This document shows positions 7,793 to 17,448 of a stretch of DNA of 64,000 bases, piece after piece. The stretch covers positions 1,798,001-1,862,000 of the forward strand of contig NZ_CP142435.1 in NCBI RefSeq assembly GCF_039830095.1, read 5' to 3'. The position numbers and the translations under genes are program-made. Source of the stretch: Dolosigranulum savutiense. Its GTDB lineage: Bacteria; Bacillota; Bacilli; Lactobacillales; Carnobacteriaceae_A. The number at the start of each line of letters is the position of its first letter. Positions within the stretch are counted from its first letter, which is position 1. The notes beneath the pieces are model-generated. The model worked only from the letters and a program-made list of their open reading frames with translations, searched no databases and was not told the origin of the DNA.

Positions 7793-9880
7793 ATGGAAGA
7801 CTCACAGGTACTGCAAGAATTGAAGGAAGGATTGATTCGATTTTGGAAGTGGTTTAAGAAAATTTGGAAAAAATATCACTTAACTAAAGGGTCGATCTTA
7901 ACGGTATTAACAATTGCTTTGATATTCAGCATTTACTTAAATTTCTTAGCGCGTGCAGCAAATGTTAATACACTTCAGGCTGGATTAGAACAAAAAACAT
8001 CGATTGTTGATGTTCGTGGAGAAACGGCAGGAGCGCTCTATTCACAACAAGGAACGTTTGTTGAATTAGAAGCTATTTCGCCTAACATTCAAGATGCAGT
8101 TATTTCAACAGAGGACCGCCGATTTTCAGAGCATCGCGGGTTTGATGTAATTGGGATCGGTCGAGCAGCTATTCGTTCTGTGATGGCCGGTGGAATTGCG
8201 GGGGGCGGAAGTACCTTGACGCAACAATTAGCCAAAAATGCTTACTTATCTGCAGATCAAACATTCACACGTAAGTTGCAGGAATTATTTCTTGCCATCG
8301 AGATCGAAAAACATTACTCTAAAGAAGAAATTTTAGAAATGTATCTTAATAATGCTTACTTCGGGAATGGAGTTTGGGGTGTGGAAGATGCTTCGAAGCG
8401 TTATTTCGGCAAGTCGGCCTCAGATGTCTCTATCTCAGAAGGGGCTATGATTGCTGGTATGTTAAAAGCACCGAGCTATTATAATCCCATTGATAATTAT
8501 GAAGCAGCGATTAATCGTCGGGATACGGTGTTGAGTGTTTTAGTGGAGACAGACGTTATTACCCAAGAGACGTTCAATGAGCTAACGCAATACGGGCTCG
8601 AGCTAGTCAATGCCTATGAGGAACATAATGATTATCGTTATCCATATTTCTTCGATGCGGTGATTGATGAAGCGATCGGTCGTTATGGAATTGATGAAGA
8701 AGATTTATTAAATCGTGGTTATACCATTTATACAACGTTGGATCAGAACTACCAGCAACAAATGGACCAGACGTATCAGCAAGAGTATCTATTCTCGCAA
8801 GCAACAGATGGCACCCCTGCTCAGAGTGCTTCAGCAGCGATTAATCCAGTGACAGGTGGTGTAGCAGCGATCGTGGGGGGACGCGGTGAATACACCTTAC
8901 GTGGGTTTAATCGAGCAACTCAAATGCGGCGACAGCCTGGATCAACAATGAAGCCTCTTGGGGTCTTCGCTCCAGCTGTTGCACAAGGTTACACAGCTGA
9001 GTCTATCTTGCCAGATCAATTGCAAAGCTATGGACCGACCGAATATACACCGAAAAATTATCATGATCAATACTTGGGCGAAGTAACAATGAACTATGCC
9101 TTACAAGAAAGCTTAAACCAACCAGCTGTATGGTTACTGAATGAAATTGGGATTGATAAAGGCGTAAACATGCTGAAAAAATTCGGCATTAAAATTACTG
9201 ATGAAGACAAGCATCTGGGGAGTGTTGCCTTAGGGGGAATGTCTAAAGGCGTATCTCCCGTGCAACTAGCCGCTGCTTATGGAGCTTTTGCAAATGGTGG
9301 CGTGCGAATGGATGCACATTTTATTACCCAAATCGTTGATGCCACAGGAAAAGTTCTTGTGGACAATACTAATCCAAAGCAAACTAAGGTTATGTCCACT
9401 GCTGTAAATGATGAAATGAACCGGATGCTATTAAATGCTTACTCATCTGAAATTACTCCCAGTGGCTACCGGGTTGCTGGAAAGACCGGAACAACTGAGC
9501 GAGCAGATGGGCAACAAGGTGTTACTGATCAATGGGTAGTTGGATATACGCCAGATGTTGTTGTAGCAACGTGGATGGGCTTTGATGATACAACAGAAGA
9601 GCATTATATTGATGATATTGCAGTCTACGGAACCGGTCAAATTATCCATGATGAATTAGCCCGTATCTTACCATATACGACTCAGAGTCAATTTGCTGTT
9701 GATGTGCCTACTGAAGAACAACCTAATAATACGAGTGGACTTGATTTCTTCGATCAATTTAGAGACACTGCTGAACCCGTTTTACAAGAGGCTAATGAAA
9801 CGATTCAAAGAGGCATTGAACGATTCCAAGATGGGCTGAGAGCGATTGAGGAAGATATTAGACGCTTTAGAGGCCAATAA
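7793..9880 (+). CDS. Class A penicillin-binding protein (transglycosylase/transpeptidase)
   Basis: Bifunctional peptidoglycan synthase of 695 residues. A basic cytoplasmic tail (1-30) precedes one membrane anchor (about 34-53). The GT51 domain has the EDRRFSEH motif with catalytic E107, and GGSTLTQQLAKN. The transpeptidase domain has SxxK with S384 (PGSTMKP), SLN at 440-442 and KTGTTE from K564. The C-terminal tail is short and glutamate/arginine-rich, without PASTA domains. GAGGTG precedes the ATG. A TATAAT at 7740-7745 may be the -10 box. It most resembles PBP1A/2A types of lactic acid bacteria; I do not choose between them. Confidence 0.92.
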   Translation: MEDSQVLQELKEGLIRFWKWFKKIWKKYHLTKGSILTVLTIALIFSIYLNFLARAANVNTLQAGLEQKTSIVDVRGETAGALYSQQGTFVELEAISPNIQDAVISTEDRRFSEHRGFDVIGIGRAAIRSVMAGGIAGGGSTLTQQLAKNAYLSADQTFTRKLQELFLAIEIEKHYSKEEILEMYLNNAYFGNGVWGVEDASKRYFGKSASDVSISEGAMIAGMLKAPSYYNPIDNYEAAINRRDTVLSVLVETDVITQETFNELTQYGLELVNAYEEHNDYRYPYFFDAVIDEAIGRYGIDEEDLLNRGYTIYTTLDQNYQQQMDQTYQQEYLFSQATDGTPAQSASAAINPVTGGVAAIVGGRGEYTLRGFNRATQMRRQPGSTMKPLGVFAPAVAQGYTAESILPDQLQSYGPTEYTPKNYHDQYLGEVTMNYALQESLNQPAVWLLNEIGIDKGVNMLKKFGIKITDEDKHLGSVALGGMSKGVSPVQLAAAYGAFANGGVRMDAHFITQIVDATGKVLVDNTNPKQTKVMSTAVNDEMNRMLLNAYSSEITPSGYRVAGKTGTTERADGQQGVTDQWVVGYTPDVVVATWMGFDDTTEEHYIDDIAVYGTGQIIHDELARILPYTTQSQFAVDVPTEEQPNNTSGLDFFDQFRDTAEPVLQEANETIQRGIERFQDGLRAIEEDIRRFRGQ

Positions 9881-9882
9881 GG

Positions 9883-9911
9883 TTGAGTTCTCTTATCATT
9901 CATGCTATACT
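9883..9911 (+). promoter_or_regulatory. Promoter of the UPF0342 gene
   Basis: TTGAGT, 17-nt spacer, TATACT, with an extended -10 TG one base upstream (TGcTATACT). It lies directly after the PBP stop and 34 nt before the ATG at 9945. Confidence 0.75.
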
Positions 9912-9944
9912 GACAAAGTGAAAACTTATTAAAGGAGTGGAATA

Positions 9945-10352
9945 ATGTCAGTTAATATTTACGATGCAGCCAATCAATTAGAGCGTGATTTACGTAAGAC
10001 TGATCAGTACAAGAAACTTGAGAAAGCTTTTGAAACCCTTCAAAAGGATGATGAAGCAAAAGCCTTGTTCGATCAATTCCGATTAACACAACAGACCTTG
10101 CAACAGAAACAAATGACTGGGCAAGAAATCGGAGAAGATGAAGCAAAACAAGCACAAGAATTATCACAAAAAGTTGGCAACAACGATGTATTATCTGAGT
10201 TAATTCAAGCTGAGCAAGAACTTGGTCAAATGATTGAAGAAATTAATCAAATTGCCTTGAAACCAATTCAAGAGCTATACCAAGCCAATCAACCTAAACA
10301 ACCTGATTTAAGTGTTGTGCCGGATGAAGCGGAAAACTCAGAAGACAACTAA
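9945..10352 (+). CDS. UPF0342 / YheA-YlbF family helical protein
   Basis: All-helical, charged cytosolic protein of 135 residues. The N-terminus (MSVNIYDAANQLERDLR) and the block KQMTGQEI are typical of UPF0342 (YheA), a relative of the YlbF/YmcA proteins that act with RNase Y in Bacillus. The last 25 residues are an acidic, probably disordered tail. It has its own promoter and a terminator, so it is a monocistronic unit between the PBP and the yhaO operon. Molecular function is not established for this subgroup. Confidence 0.88.
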   Translation: MSVNIYDAANQLERDLRKTDQYKKLEKAFETLQKDDEAKALFDQFRLTQQTLQQKQMTGQEIGEDEAKQAQELSQKVGNNDVLSELIQAEQELGQMIEEINQIALKPIQELYQANQPKQPDLSVVPDEAENSEDN

Positions 10353-10365
10353 TAAGTTCACGCGT

Positions 10366-10393
10366 AAAAGAGCTCTGTTTCAGGGCTCTTTTA
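10366..10393 (+). terminator. Intrinsic terminator of the UPF0342 gene
   Basis: AAAAGAGCtCTG / CAGgGCTCTTTT stem with a short T-rich loop and TTTTA tail. Confidence 0.82.
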
Positions 10394-10454
10394 TTACATA
10401 TATAGGGATAGATAATCGAGTAGTGAAGTTCTATAATTGTTAAGGAGGTATCTG

Positions 10455-11672
10455 ATGGTTTCATTTATTCATGTTGCAGATTTGCATTTAGATAGTCCGT
10501 TTAAAGGATTAGTTGATTTATCCGATGAATGGTTCGAGGCAGTTCAGAACTCAACTTTTCAAGCGTTTGACCAACTTGTAACACAGGCTATCGAATACGC
10601 TGTTGATTTTGTATTAATAGCGGGTGACTTATATGATGCATCTGAGCGTAGTATTCGTGCCCAAACATTTTTAAGAGCACAATTTAAGCGATTAAATACA
10701 GCTCAAATCAATGTGTACATTATTTATGGGAATCATGATTTTATAGACCGACAGTATCTGTATATCGATATGCCCAAAAATGTTCATATCTTTGATACTA
10801 CCCCGGAAACTGTTTATTATCAGTCAGATCAAGGAGAAACAGTAGGAATTAGTGGGTTTAGTTATGATCAACAACATGTCAAAGATAACCGTTTACAAAA
10901 ATATCCACCAAGAGACTTAGCCGTAGATTATCATATAGGTATGTTGCACGGAAATTGTCAAGGAATAGAGACAGCGGGTAGTGTTTATGCCCCTTTTTCA
11001 ATAGCAGATGTGAGACAATTAAATTATGATTATTTAGCACTAGGTCATATTCATAAGCGAGGGCCTATTCATTCAAGTTTACCAGCATATTACTCTGGAA
11101 ATATTCAAGGACGTCATCGTAAAGAATTAGGAGATAAAGGTTATTATCTGGTAAGGTGTGAACACGGGCAGTGTTATCCTGAATTTATCTCAGCTGCTCC
11201 CATAATTTGGGAAGCTATTACAGTGAAAATGTCTAAATTAACAAGTCTACAACAAGTCCTTGACAGGATAACAGAAGTTTTACATGAACAACTTGACGTT
11301 CAAGAGAATAAACGATACCTGATTGACTTGACATGTGAGTTTGAACTATTAGATTCATCTCTAATGGCGCTTCTAACAACAGAACAAATCAATCAGTTAC
11401 TAGGGGCGTCTCATTATTGGATAACTCATATCCGTTGCGAAAAACAATCAGAGCAACAGTTGATCGATGCCTTTATTGAACGCTATCCGACTGCTTGGCA
11501 AAAAGCGATTGATTCAGTGATAGCGGGCGATCATTTTATAACATTACAACAAGAGTTACAGGCACAGGTCCCCCCGCAATATTGGCAACAAACATGGAAT
11601 CAAACATTTAAAGAAGACATTAAGCAACAAGCGATTCGTGCTATTGAACAAGCATTGAATGATACAGATTAG
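10455..11672 (+). CDS. yhaO: SbcD-like DNA repair exonuclease subunit YhaO
   Basis: Calcineurin-like metallophosphoesterase of 405 residues, related to Mre11/SbcD. Metal motifs are ADLHLD (near residue 8), AGDLYD, GNHD and GHIH (LALGHIHKRG). The C-terminal half is the variable part expected to contact the partner ATPase. In-frame TTG 10437 is rejected because AAGGAGG (10442-10448) lies 6 nt before the ATG at 10455. It is followed after 11 nt by yhaN, an SMC/Rad50-like partner. Nuclease activity and a role in double-strand-break processing are inferred from the family. Confidence 0.88.
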   Translation: MVSFIHVADLHLDSPFKGLVDLSDEWFEAVQNSTFQAFDQLVTQAIEYAVDFVLIAGDLYDASERSIRAQTFLRAQFKRLNTAQINVYIIYGNHDFIDRQYLYIDMPKNVHIFDTTPETVYYQSDQGETVGISGFSYDQQHVKDNRLQKYPPRDLAVDYHIGMLHGNCQGIETAGSVYAPFSIADVRQLNYDYLALGHIHKRGPIHSSLPAYYSGNIQGRHRKELGDKGYYLVRCEHGQCYPEFISAAPIIWEAITVKMSKLTSLQQVLDRITEVLHEQLDVQENKRYLIDLTCEFELLDSSLMALLTTEQINQLLGASHYWITHIRCEKQSEQQLIDAFIERYPTAWQKAIDSVIAGDHFITLQQELQAQVPPQYWQQTWNQTFKEDIKQQAIRAIEQALNDTD

Positions 11673-11683
11673 GAGGAATGTCC

Positions 11684-14389
11684 ATGAAATTCTCACAACT
11701 ACATATCTATGGCTATGGTAAGTGGATTGACCAATCCTTCAATTTATCTGATGGGTTGCATGTTTTTTGGGGTCAGAATGAATCAGGAAAATCAACTATT
11801 ATTTCTTTTATTCATAGTATTTTATATGGGTTTCCTCCACGGAATAGTTCACGATTGCGATATGAGCCTTATGAGAGCAGTCGATATGGGGGGAAGATTT
11901 TATTCCAACACCAAGATTTTGGCCGGGGATACATTGAACGGGTTGATGGACGCAAATCATCAGGGGAAGTGACCGTACATATAGCAGATCAAGCATTAAC
12001 GTCCGAGAACCTACTGAAGAATGTACTATATAATATGGATATGTCAATGTATCAGGCACTTTATTCGTTTGATCTAACTGATCTGGAAAATATTTATACA
12101 TTGACATCCGAAGAAGTCAAGGAACAATTTATTAGTGCGAGTGCGTTAGGGGCAAAATCATACTTAACATTGGCTGACCAATTTTATGATCAAGCACGTG
12201 ATCTATATAAAAAACAAGGACGCATCCCCGTCATTAATGCCTACACATCACATATGACAGATCATGCTAAGCAACTGCAAAAAGCAAAAGAAGAAAATAT
12301 TAAATACTTAACGTTACTTGACCAAGCATCGGATGCACTTGAGGCATTACAAAAAAACGAACATAAGTTACAACTACTAAAATCAAAGCTAAAAGATTTA
12401 ACCTATATGAAAGAACATTGGTCAGATATTGAAGCATTAACACAGCTAGAACAAGCATTCTCAAATAATGACTTCAGACCGGTGACTGAGGATGACCGGA
12501 TTACTTTTTTACAGCTTAATCAGCGTTTGGAAGCTGTTCAAGAACATATCCGCACGAAGCATTCAGAATTAGCTAAGTTAAAACAAACTTATAATGTTTC
12601 AACCTTGTATGAACATTTTGCCGATCATCAAGCACGGTACAATGCTTTAAAACAACAATTACCCCAGTTGACGGCCTTGCAACAAGAAAAACAGCTCTTA
12701 GAAGTGAAGCTAGATGCACTCGAACGAGAACTTGAGCAGTTAATAAGACAAGAACAACTAGACTTGGAAGATGCTCAAATGCTGGATCATTGGTCGGATC
12801 AACAACAGCAACAGCTCATTCAGTGGGTAAGTGAGCTGAATGCAATCCAAGAGGGGCTCTCAGATATAGCGAGTGAGCGTGGTAAAATTGATTATCACAT
12901 CAAGCAAATGCAAAACAAAGCAGACCAATTGGAGATAGCATTAGGGGGAGACAAATCATTTATTACCAAGAAAAATTTGGGCTGGATAGTATTAGGGATA
13001 TTTAGTGTGATTGCTTTAATTTTAGGGGATGATAGGGTTCGCATTTTTGGCATGGTTGGTTTAGTGGCCAGTGTGGTGATGTTAGGAATGGCAATCGGAA
13101 AACATTCTTCCAATCAAGCAAAAGAACAATGGCGAGAAACCTTAGCAGAGTTAGATGAATTAAGTCATCAATATTATCAGCTAGAGCAACAGGAACATGC
13201 TTTAACTCGAAAAGCTGAGTTACTTCAACAATATCTCATTGACTTTAGAACGGAGCAGAACTTGCCCGTATCTGTTTCGATAACAGAGCTTCCAACCAAA
13301 CGGGAACCATATGAGATCATTATAAATGTGCAGGAGCAAATAAATGAATTAGTTACATCTTATGAGGCGATGCAACAACAACTATCTGCAAAAACAGCGC
13401 CAGCTCAACAACTAGCCGATGTTTTGCCCAATAATACGACGCCTGATTTGCGTTTAAAAAACTTAATTTATTTTTTCCAAAAGATTGATCAAGAAAAGCA
13501 AGCAATGGCAGAATTTGATCAGCATCAAAATCATCTGTCTCAGCAATTAATCGAAATGGCGCAGGAAGAAGAACAGTTGGCGAAGCAGAAGAGACAATTA
13601 TTTAAACAATATCATGTGACAAGTGATGAAGGTTTTCATCACCAAATGAAGCAAACAGAACAGTACCATCAAGATAAAAAACGTCTTAATCAGCTATCAG
13701 CTCAATTAGCCGAGTTCTTAACACAATATCCAGTCAATTCTTTGGATGAAGTAATGCAAAAGATAGCTGCTTATCAAGAAGAAATGAATACATTGGAAGC
13801 CCAAAAAGAGGCTGATTTAGAGACTAAATTTTCAACCAAATATGACTTGGAAAAATTGGAAGATGGGAAGCAATATTCACATTTACTGCAGGCGTTTGAA
13901 AACAAAAAGAGTGAATTACAAGCTTATATCGATGAGTGGTTAATTCAACGAACAGCTCATAAGTTACTACAACAAACAATTCGCTTCGGAGTTAATGATC
14001 ATTTGCCTTATATTATCGAACAAGCATCGACTTATTTTAAGCGTCTGACGGAAGATAAATATCAAGCTATTGTATTAGATGAGACAACAATTAAAGTCGT
14101 AACACCAGATAATCGTGCTTATTCCGTTCAAGAATTGTCGCGAGGCACAGCGGAACCACTTTATATTGCGCTTCGGTTCGCATTTATTGAGCAGCAAGCT
14201 GAACAGTTACAATTACCGATTATCATTGATGATGGCTTCGTGAACTTGGATGCAAATCGTCGTCATATTATGTATAATATAATTGAAGAATTGGCCGCCA
14301 CTCATCAGGTTTTACTATTTACCTTTGATGAGGATATTTTGGAGCGACTATCCGAGGAACAACTCACACGATTACAAAGGAGTGAATAA
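11684..14389 (+). CDS. yhaN: Rad50/SbcC-like coiled-coil ATPase YhaN
   Basis: Large ATPase of 901 residues. Walker A is GQNESGKST (30-38). Long coiled coils occupy about 190-420 and 475-770, and the C-terminal lobe has the ABC-type signature LSRGTAEPLYIALR and Walker B IIIDDGFVNLD. Unlike SbcC, it has two hydrophobic segments at about 430-473, midway along the coils, as is typical for YhaN; this may tether the complex to the membrane. AGGAGG lies only 1 nt before ATG 11678 but 7 nt before ATG 11684, which I therefore use. It should pair with YhaO as a nuclease complex. Confidence 0.88.
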   Translation: MKFSQLHIYGYGKWIDQSFNLSDGLHVFWGQNESGKSTIISFIHSILYGFPPRNSSRLRYEPYESSRYGGKILFQHQDFGRGYIERVDGRKSSGEVTVHIADQALTSENLLKNVLYNMDMSMYQALYSFDLTDLENIYTLTSEEVKEQFISASALGAKSYLTLADQFYDQARDLYKKQGRIPVINAYTSHMTDHAKQLQKAKEENIKYLTLLDQASDALEALQKNEHKLQLLKSKLKDLTYMKEHWSDIEALTQLEQAFSNNDFRPVTEDDRITFLQLNQRLEAVQEHIRTKHSELAKLKQTYNVSTLYEHFADHQARYNALKQQLPQLTALQQEKQLLEVKLDALERELEQLIRQEQLDLEDAQMLDHWSDQQQQQLIQWVSELNAIQEGLSDIASERGKIDYHIKQMQNKADQLEIALGGDKSFITKKNLGWIVLGIFSVIALILGDDRVRIFGMVGLVASVVMLGMAIGKHSSNQAKEQWRETLAELDELSHQYYQLEQQEHALTRKAELLQQYLIDFRTEQNLPVSVSITELPTKREPYEIIINVQEQINELVTSYEAMQQQLSAKTAPAQQLADVLPNNTTPDLRLKNLIYFFQKIDQEKQAMAEFDQHQNHLSQQLIEMAQEEEQLAKQKRQLFKQYHVTSDEGFHHQMKQTEQYHQDKKRLNQLSAQLAEFLTQYPVNSLDEVMQKIAAYQEEMNTLEAQKEADLETKFSTKYDLEKLEDGKQYSHLLQAFENKKSELQAYIDEWLIQRTAHKLLQQTIRFGVNDHLPYIIEQASTYFKRLTEDKYQAIVLDETTIKVVTPDNRAYSVQELSRGTAEPLYIALRFAFIEQQAEQLQLPIIIDDGFVNLDANRRHIMYNIIEELAATHQVLLFTFDEDILERLSEEQLTRLQRSE

Positions 14390-14390
14390 C

Positions 14391-15344
14391 ATGAGTAAAC
14401 AGCTATATGACTACGCTATGAATGATCGCGTTGAACTCTATTTATTAATTAAAACAGCGGAAGAAAAGACCACTCGTAATGGAAAGTTATTTATTTCATT
14501 TACCTTTCAAGATAGATCGGGGGAAATGATTGGTAATCATTGGGACGCAACTACAGAAGATGTTGAAAGATTTCAAGAAGGTCAAGTGGTTTATTTAGAA
14601 GGGAAGCGTGATGAATATAAAGGAACGCCTCAATTAAGGATCCAAACATTGCGCTTAGCAGATGACAGTGAGCCGAATAATCCAGAACTCTATGTGAAAC
14701 GGGCACCGCTAAAAAAAGAAGAGATGATTGACTATTTAAATAAGGTGATTTTTGAAATTACAAATCCAACAATGAATCGGATTGTGCGAGAATTAATGAA
14801 TCGCTACCAAAAGAAATTTTTTCAGTCACCCGCTGCAAAAGCCAATCATCATGCTTTTTATGGTGGGTTAGCCTATCATACTGTGACTATGTTGAAAATT
14901 GCACGCTCTTTAGCGGAAATTTATCCTAGCCTGAATAAATCTCTGCTATTTTCTGGTTTAATTTTACATGATTTAGGGAAAGTCATTGAACTAACCGGGC
15001 CAACTGCCACTCAGTATACACTAGAAGGGAACTTAGTGGGTCATATTGTTATTATATCAGAAGAAATTACGAAAGTTTGCCAAGCTTTATCGATTGATGA
15101 CAAGTCTGAAGATGTTTTGTTATTGAAACACATGGTCTTAGCGCATCACGGTAAGCTTGAATACGGTTCACCAGTTCGTCCGCAGTTGAAGGAAGCAGAA
15201 ATCTTGCACCAGATTGATATGATTGATGCAACGATGAATATGGTTGATAGCACCTTGGAAAAAGTAGAACCGGGTAGTTTTTCTAATCAAGTGTGGGCGC
15301 TTGATAATCGTCGCTTTTATAAGCCAAATGACGAGTTACTTTAA
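14391..15344 (+). CDS. yhaM: 3'-5' exoribonuclease YhaM
   Basis: Exoribonuclease of 317 residues with an N-terminal OB-fold nucleic-acid-binding domain (about 10-100) and a metal-dependent HD domain (about 155-300). The metal ligands are in HHAFYGGLAYHT and LILHDLGKV, with a third histidine group in LAHHGKLEYG. YhaM trims mRNA decay intermediates in the cytosol. AAAGGAG lies about 8 nt before the ATG at 14391; a longer in-frame start inside yhaN is unlikely. It is the third gene of the yhaO-yhaN-yhaM operon. Confidence 0.92.
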   Translation: MSKQLYDYAMNDRVELYLLIKTAEEKTTRNGKLFISFTFQDRSGEMIGNHWDATTEDVERFQEGQVVYLEGKRDEYKGTPQLRIQTLRLADDSEPNNPELYVKRAPLKKEEMIDYLNKVIFEITNPTMNRIVRELMNRYQKKFFQSPAAKANHHAFYGGLAYHTVTMLKIARSLAEIYPSLNKSLLFSGLILHDLGKVIELTGPTATQYTLEGNLVGHIVIISEEITKVCQALSIDDKSEDVLLLKHMVLAHHGKLEYGSPVRPQLKEAEILHQIDMIDATMNMVDSTLEKVEPGSFSNQVWALDNRRFYKPNDELL

Positions 15345-15443
15345 TAGTAGCCAAAGAATGATCAAATAATAATAAAATGTAACGAAAACATAAATAAACT
15401 TGGTAAAATCGCAACATCATTTTAATTTTGAACTAAAGTATGG

Positions 15444-15449
15444 TATATT
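15444..15449 (+). promoter_or_regulatory. Probable -10 box of the prsA-like gene
   Basis: Extended -10 TGgTATATT. The -35 position (TTTAAT, 15421-15426) is weak. It would give a leader of about 55 nt. No terminator separates yhaM from prsA, so readthrough is also possible. Confidence 0.45.
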
Positions 15450-15511
15450 AAGTTTTGGACATAAAGAAAATGTTGGATAAAATATTAAAATTGGGAAGTG
15501 TGTATAAGATT

Positions 15512-16573
15512 ATGAAAATGAAGAAGTTATTACTCGGAACAGCTATTGGTTCAGCACTGTTAATTGCTGGTTGTGCAGACAATCCAGAAGTTGCTTCAAC
15601 TACAGCAGGTCGCATTCGCCAAGATGAATTCTATAAGCGATTGAAAACGCACCAATCAGAGCAAGGTAAATTTGGGGAAATTGTTCTACAACAGATGTTA
15701 ATTGAGACAATTTTGGAAGAAAGCTATGGCGATCAAGTAACTGATGAAGAAATTGAAGCAGAGATTGATAAATTAGCTGAACAATCGGGTGGACGCGAAA
15801 AATTAGAAGAATTACTTCAACAACGTGGCCAAACCTTACAAGTTGTGAAAGATTCGGTCAAAACAAACTTACTATTAGCTGAAGCGGTGAAGGATAAGTC
15901 TGAATTTTCTGAAGAAGATGTGAAAGCTTACCATGAATCACAAGTCCCAGATGGCACAAAAGTTGCCCACATTTTAGTTAAAGAAGAAGAACAAGCTAAG
16001 GAATTAATCAAGGAATTAAACGATGGAGCGGACTTTGCTGAATTAGCTAAAGAACATTCAACTGATCCAGGTAGTGCTGAAAATGGTGGGGAATACGAAT
16101 TACAATCTGGACAGATGGTACCTGAATTCGAACAAGCAGCCTTACAATTAGAAGAAGGCGAAATGACTGAAGAACCAGTTAAGACGCAATTCGGTTACCA
16201 CATTATTAAGATGATTACGAAAGGTGAAGTGAAGCCTTTTGAAGAGGTAAAAGATGAAGTGACCTCTGATTATGTGCAAGAAAAACTGATGCGAGATGGG
16301 GCAACTATTAATAAGGTCTTGTCCGAACTTATTCAAGAAGCGAATGTTCAAATTGCAGATGAAGACTTACAAAATGCTGTCGCTCAATTTATTGCTCAGC
16401 CAGGTGAAGAAGAACAGGTAGAAGACCCTGCTACTAACGAAAAACCAGCTGAAGATAAAGCTGATAAACAGGAAGAAAAAGATCAGCAAGATGACAATAA
16501 AAAAGAGGAGCAAGAAGCGGACTCTAAAGATGAGAACAAAGAAGATAAGCAGCCAGAAGAAAATAAAGAATAG
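15512..16573 (+). CDS. prsA: Parvulin-type foldase lipoprotein, PrsA-like
   Basis: Extracytoplasmic peptidyl-prolyl isomerase/chaperone anchored by lipid. A lysine-led signal peptide ends in the lipobox LIAGC (C21). The parvulin domain spans about 148-232 (VAHILVKEEE, SAENGGEYE, FGYHIIKM). A SurA-N-like helical region precedes it. The last ~55 residues are an extreme E/K/D/Q-rich tail, longer than I expect for PrsA. I start at ATG 15512 because it gives a canonical signal peptide; TTG 15455 would add 19 residues that spoil it. The Shine-Dalgarno is weak (GGGAAG at 15493). Confidence 0.88.
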   Translation: MKMKKLLLGTAIGSALLIAGCADNPEVASTTAGRIRQDEFYKRLKTHQSEQGKFGEIVLQQMLIETILEESYGDQVTDEEIEAEIDKLAEQSGGREKLEELLQQRGQTLQVVKDSVKTNLLLAEAVKDKSEFSEEDVKAYHESQVPDGTKVAHILVKEEEQAKELIKELNDGADFAELAKEHSTDPGSAENGGEYELQSGQMVPEFEQAALQLEEGEMTEEPVKTQFGYHIIKMITKGEVKPFEEVKDEVTSDYVQEKLMRDGATINKVLSELIQEANVQIADEDLQNAVAQFIAQPGEEEQVEDPATNEKPAEDKADKQEEKDQQDDNKKEEQEADSKDENKEDKQPEENKE

Positions 16574-16600
16574 TAAGTAGATTCGTTATAACTAAGCCAT

Positions 16601-16650
16601 AAAATAAGCCGGCAACTCTAAAATGAAAAGAGTTGTCGGCTTATTTTTTA
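16601..16650. terminator. Bidirectional terminator between prsA and the YtxH gene
   Basis: AAATAAGCCGgCAACTCT pairs with AGAGTTGtCGGCTTATTT, one mismatch, with A-run and T-run on either side. It can end both convergent transcripts. Confidence 0.9.
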
Positions 16651-16669
16651 AGGATGTGTCTATTTAAGT

Positions 16670-17014
16670 TTAGTCATCTAGTTTATCAGACATATCTTGG
16701 ACAGTTTGTTGCAGTTTAGCCTGGTGACGTTGGATAGATTTTAGACGAGGCTGGGCCTCTCTTGTGAAGTTATCGACAATTTCTTCGACTTCTTCTTTTA
16801 CAGGGCCTTGCAAGTATGAAATTTCTTCTTGAATAGCGACAATCGCATCCTTTAAGTTATCGGCTTCTGCCTTAAAGGATTGTGAGTCTTCTTCAATCGT
16901 TTTGAAGTAAGTTTTTATATCTTCTTGGTTTTGTGCCCCACTTTTTGGGGTCTTAGCTAGTCCCCAGACACCACCGATTGCAACACCGGCTAATGTTCCT
17001 AGTAAAAAACTCAT
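16670..17014 (-). CDS. YtxH/YhaH-type membrane-anchored coiled-coil protein
   Basis: Protein of 114 residues with an N-terminal glycine-rich hydrophobic segment (LLGTLAGVAIGGVWGL, typical of YtxH) followed by a charged helical, probably coiled-coil region. Its RBS (GGAGG) lies inside the last codons of the upstream HIT gene and the two overlap by 4 nt (ATGA), so translation is coupled. In Bacillus a similar protein (YhaH) sits between prsA and hit, as here. Function unknown beyond a general envelope or stress association. Confidence 0.8.
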   Translation of the reverse strand: MSFLLGTLAGVAIGGVWGLAKTPKSGAQNQEDIKTYFKTIEEDSQSFKAEADNLKDAIVAIQEEISYLQGPVKEEVEEIVDNFTREAQPRLKSIQRHQAKLQQTVQDMSDKLDD

Positions 17015-17448
17015 GCGGTTTCCTCCTCAATTGCTTGGATTAAGCGTTCTTTAATTTGATCTAATTCTTCATCGCTATAATCATCCGAATGATCCGCAAA
17101 TTGCAAGCCAAAATCATCCGCTGAACTATACCGCGGTACAACATGAATATGACTGTGGAAGACCGTTTGATAGGCAACTTCTTCGTTATTCACTAAAATA
17201 TTAACGCCTTTGACATTTTTGTTATGAGCCTTAATTGCTTTGGCAATTAAAGGGAGGCGTGAAAAAACATCAGCAGCTAGTTCACTGTCGTAATCAAAGA
17301 TGTTACGAACATGTTGTTTTGGAATGACTAAAGTATGACCAGGTGTTACTTGTGAAATATCCATTATTGCAAATACAGTGTCATCTTCAAAAATCTTTCG
17401 CGCAGGAATTTGTTCATCCTTGATCGCACAAAATAAACAATCTGTCAT
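17011..17448 (-). CDS. hit: HIT-family nucleotide hydrolase/transferase
   Basis: Cytosolic HIT protein of 145 residues. The histidine triad is HSHIHVV (H98, H100, H102). An N-terminal CLFC pair (C4, C7) is a likely structural zinc site. Hint-type enzymes hydrolyse adenosine 5'-phosphoramidate-like substrates. The start is chosen at MTDCLFC, with GAGGGA just upstream; a longer frame begins at 17508 but adds residues foreign to the family. It is divergent from ecsA, as in Bacillus, and overlaps the YtxH gene downstream. Confidence 0.92.
   Translation of the reverse strand: MTDCLFCAIKDEQIPARKIFEDDTVFAIMDISQVTPGHTLVIPKQHVRNIFDYDSELAADVFSRLPLIAKAIKAHNKNVKGVNILVNNEEVAYQTVFHSHIHVVPRYSSADDFGLQFADHSDDYSDEELDQIKERLIQAIEEETA

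Noticed and set aside
12895-13113. Minus-strand open frame inside yhaN
   Set aside because: Antisense shadow of the hydrophobic mid-coil segment of YhaN; no RBS.
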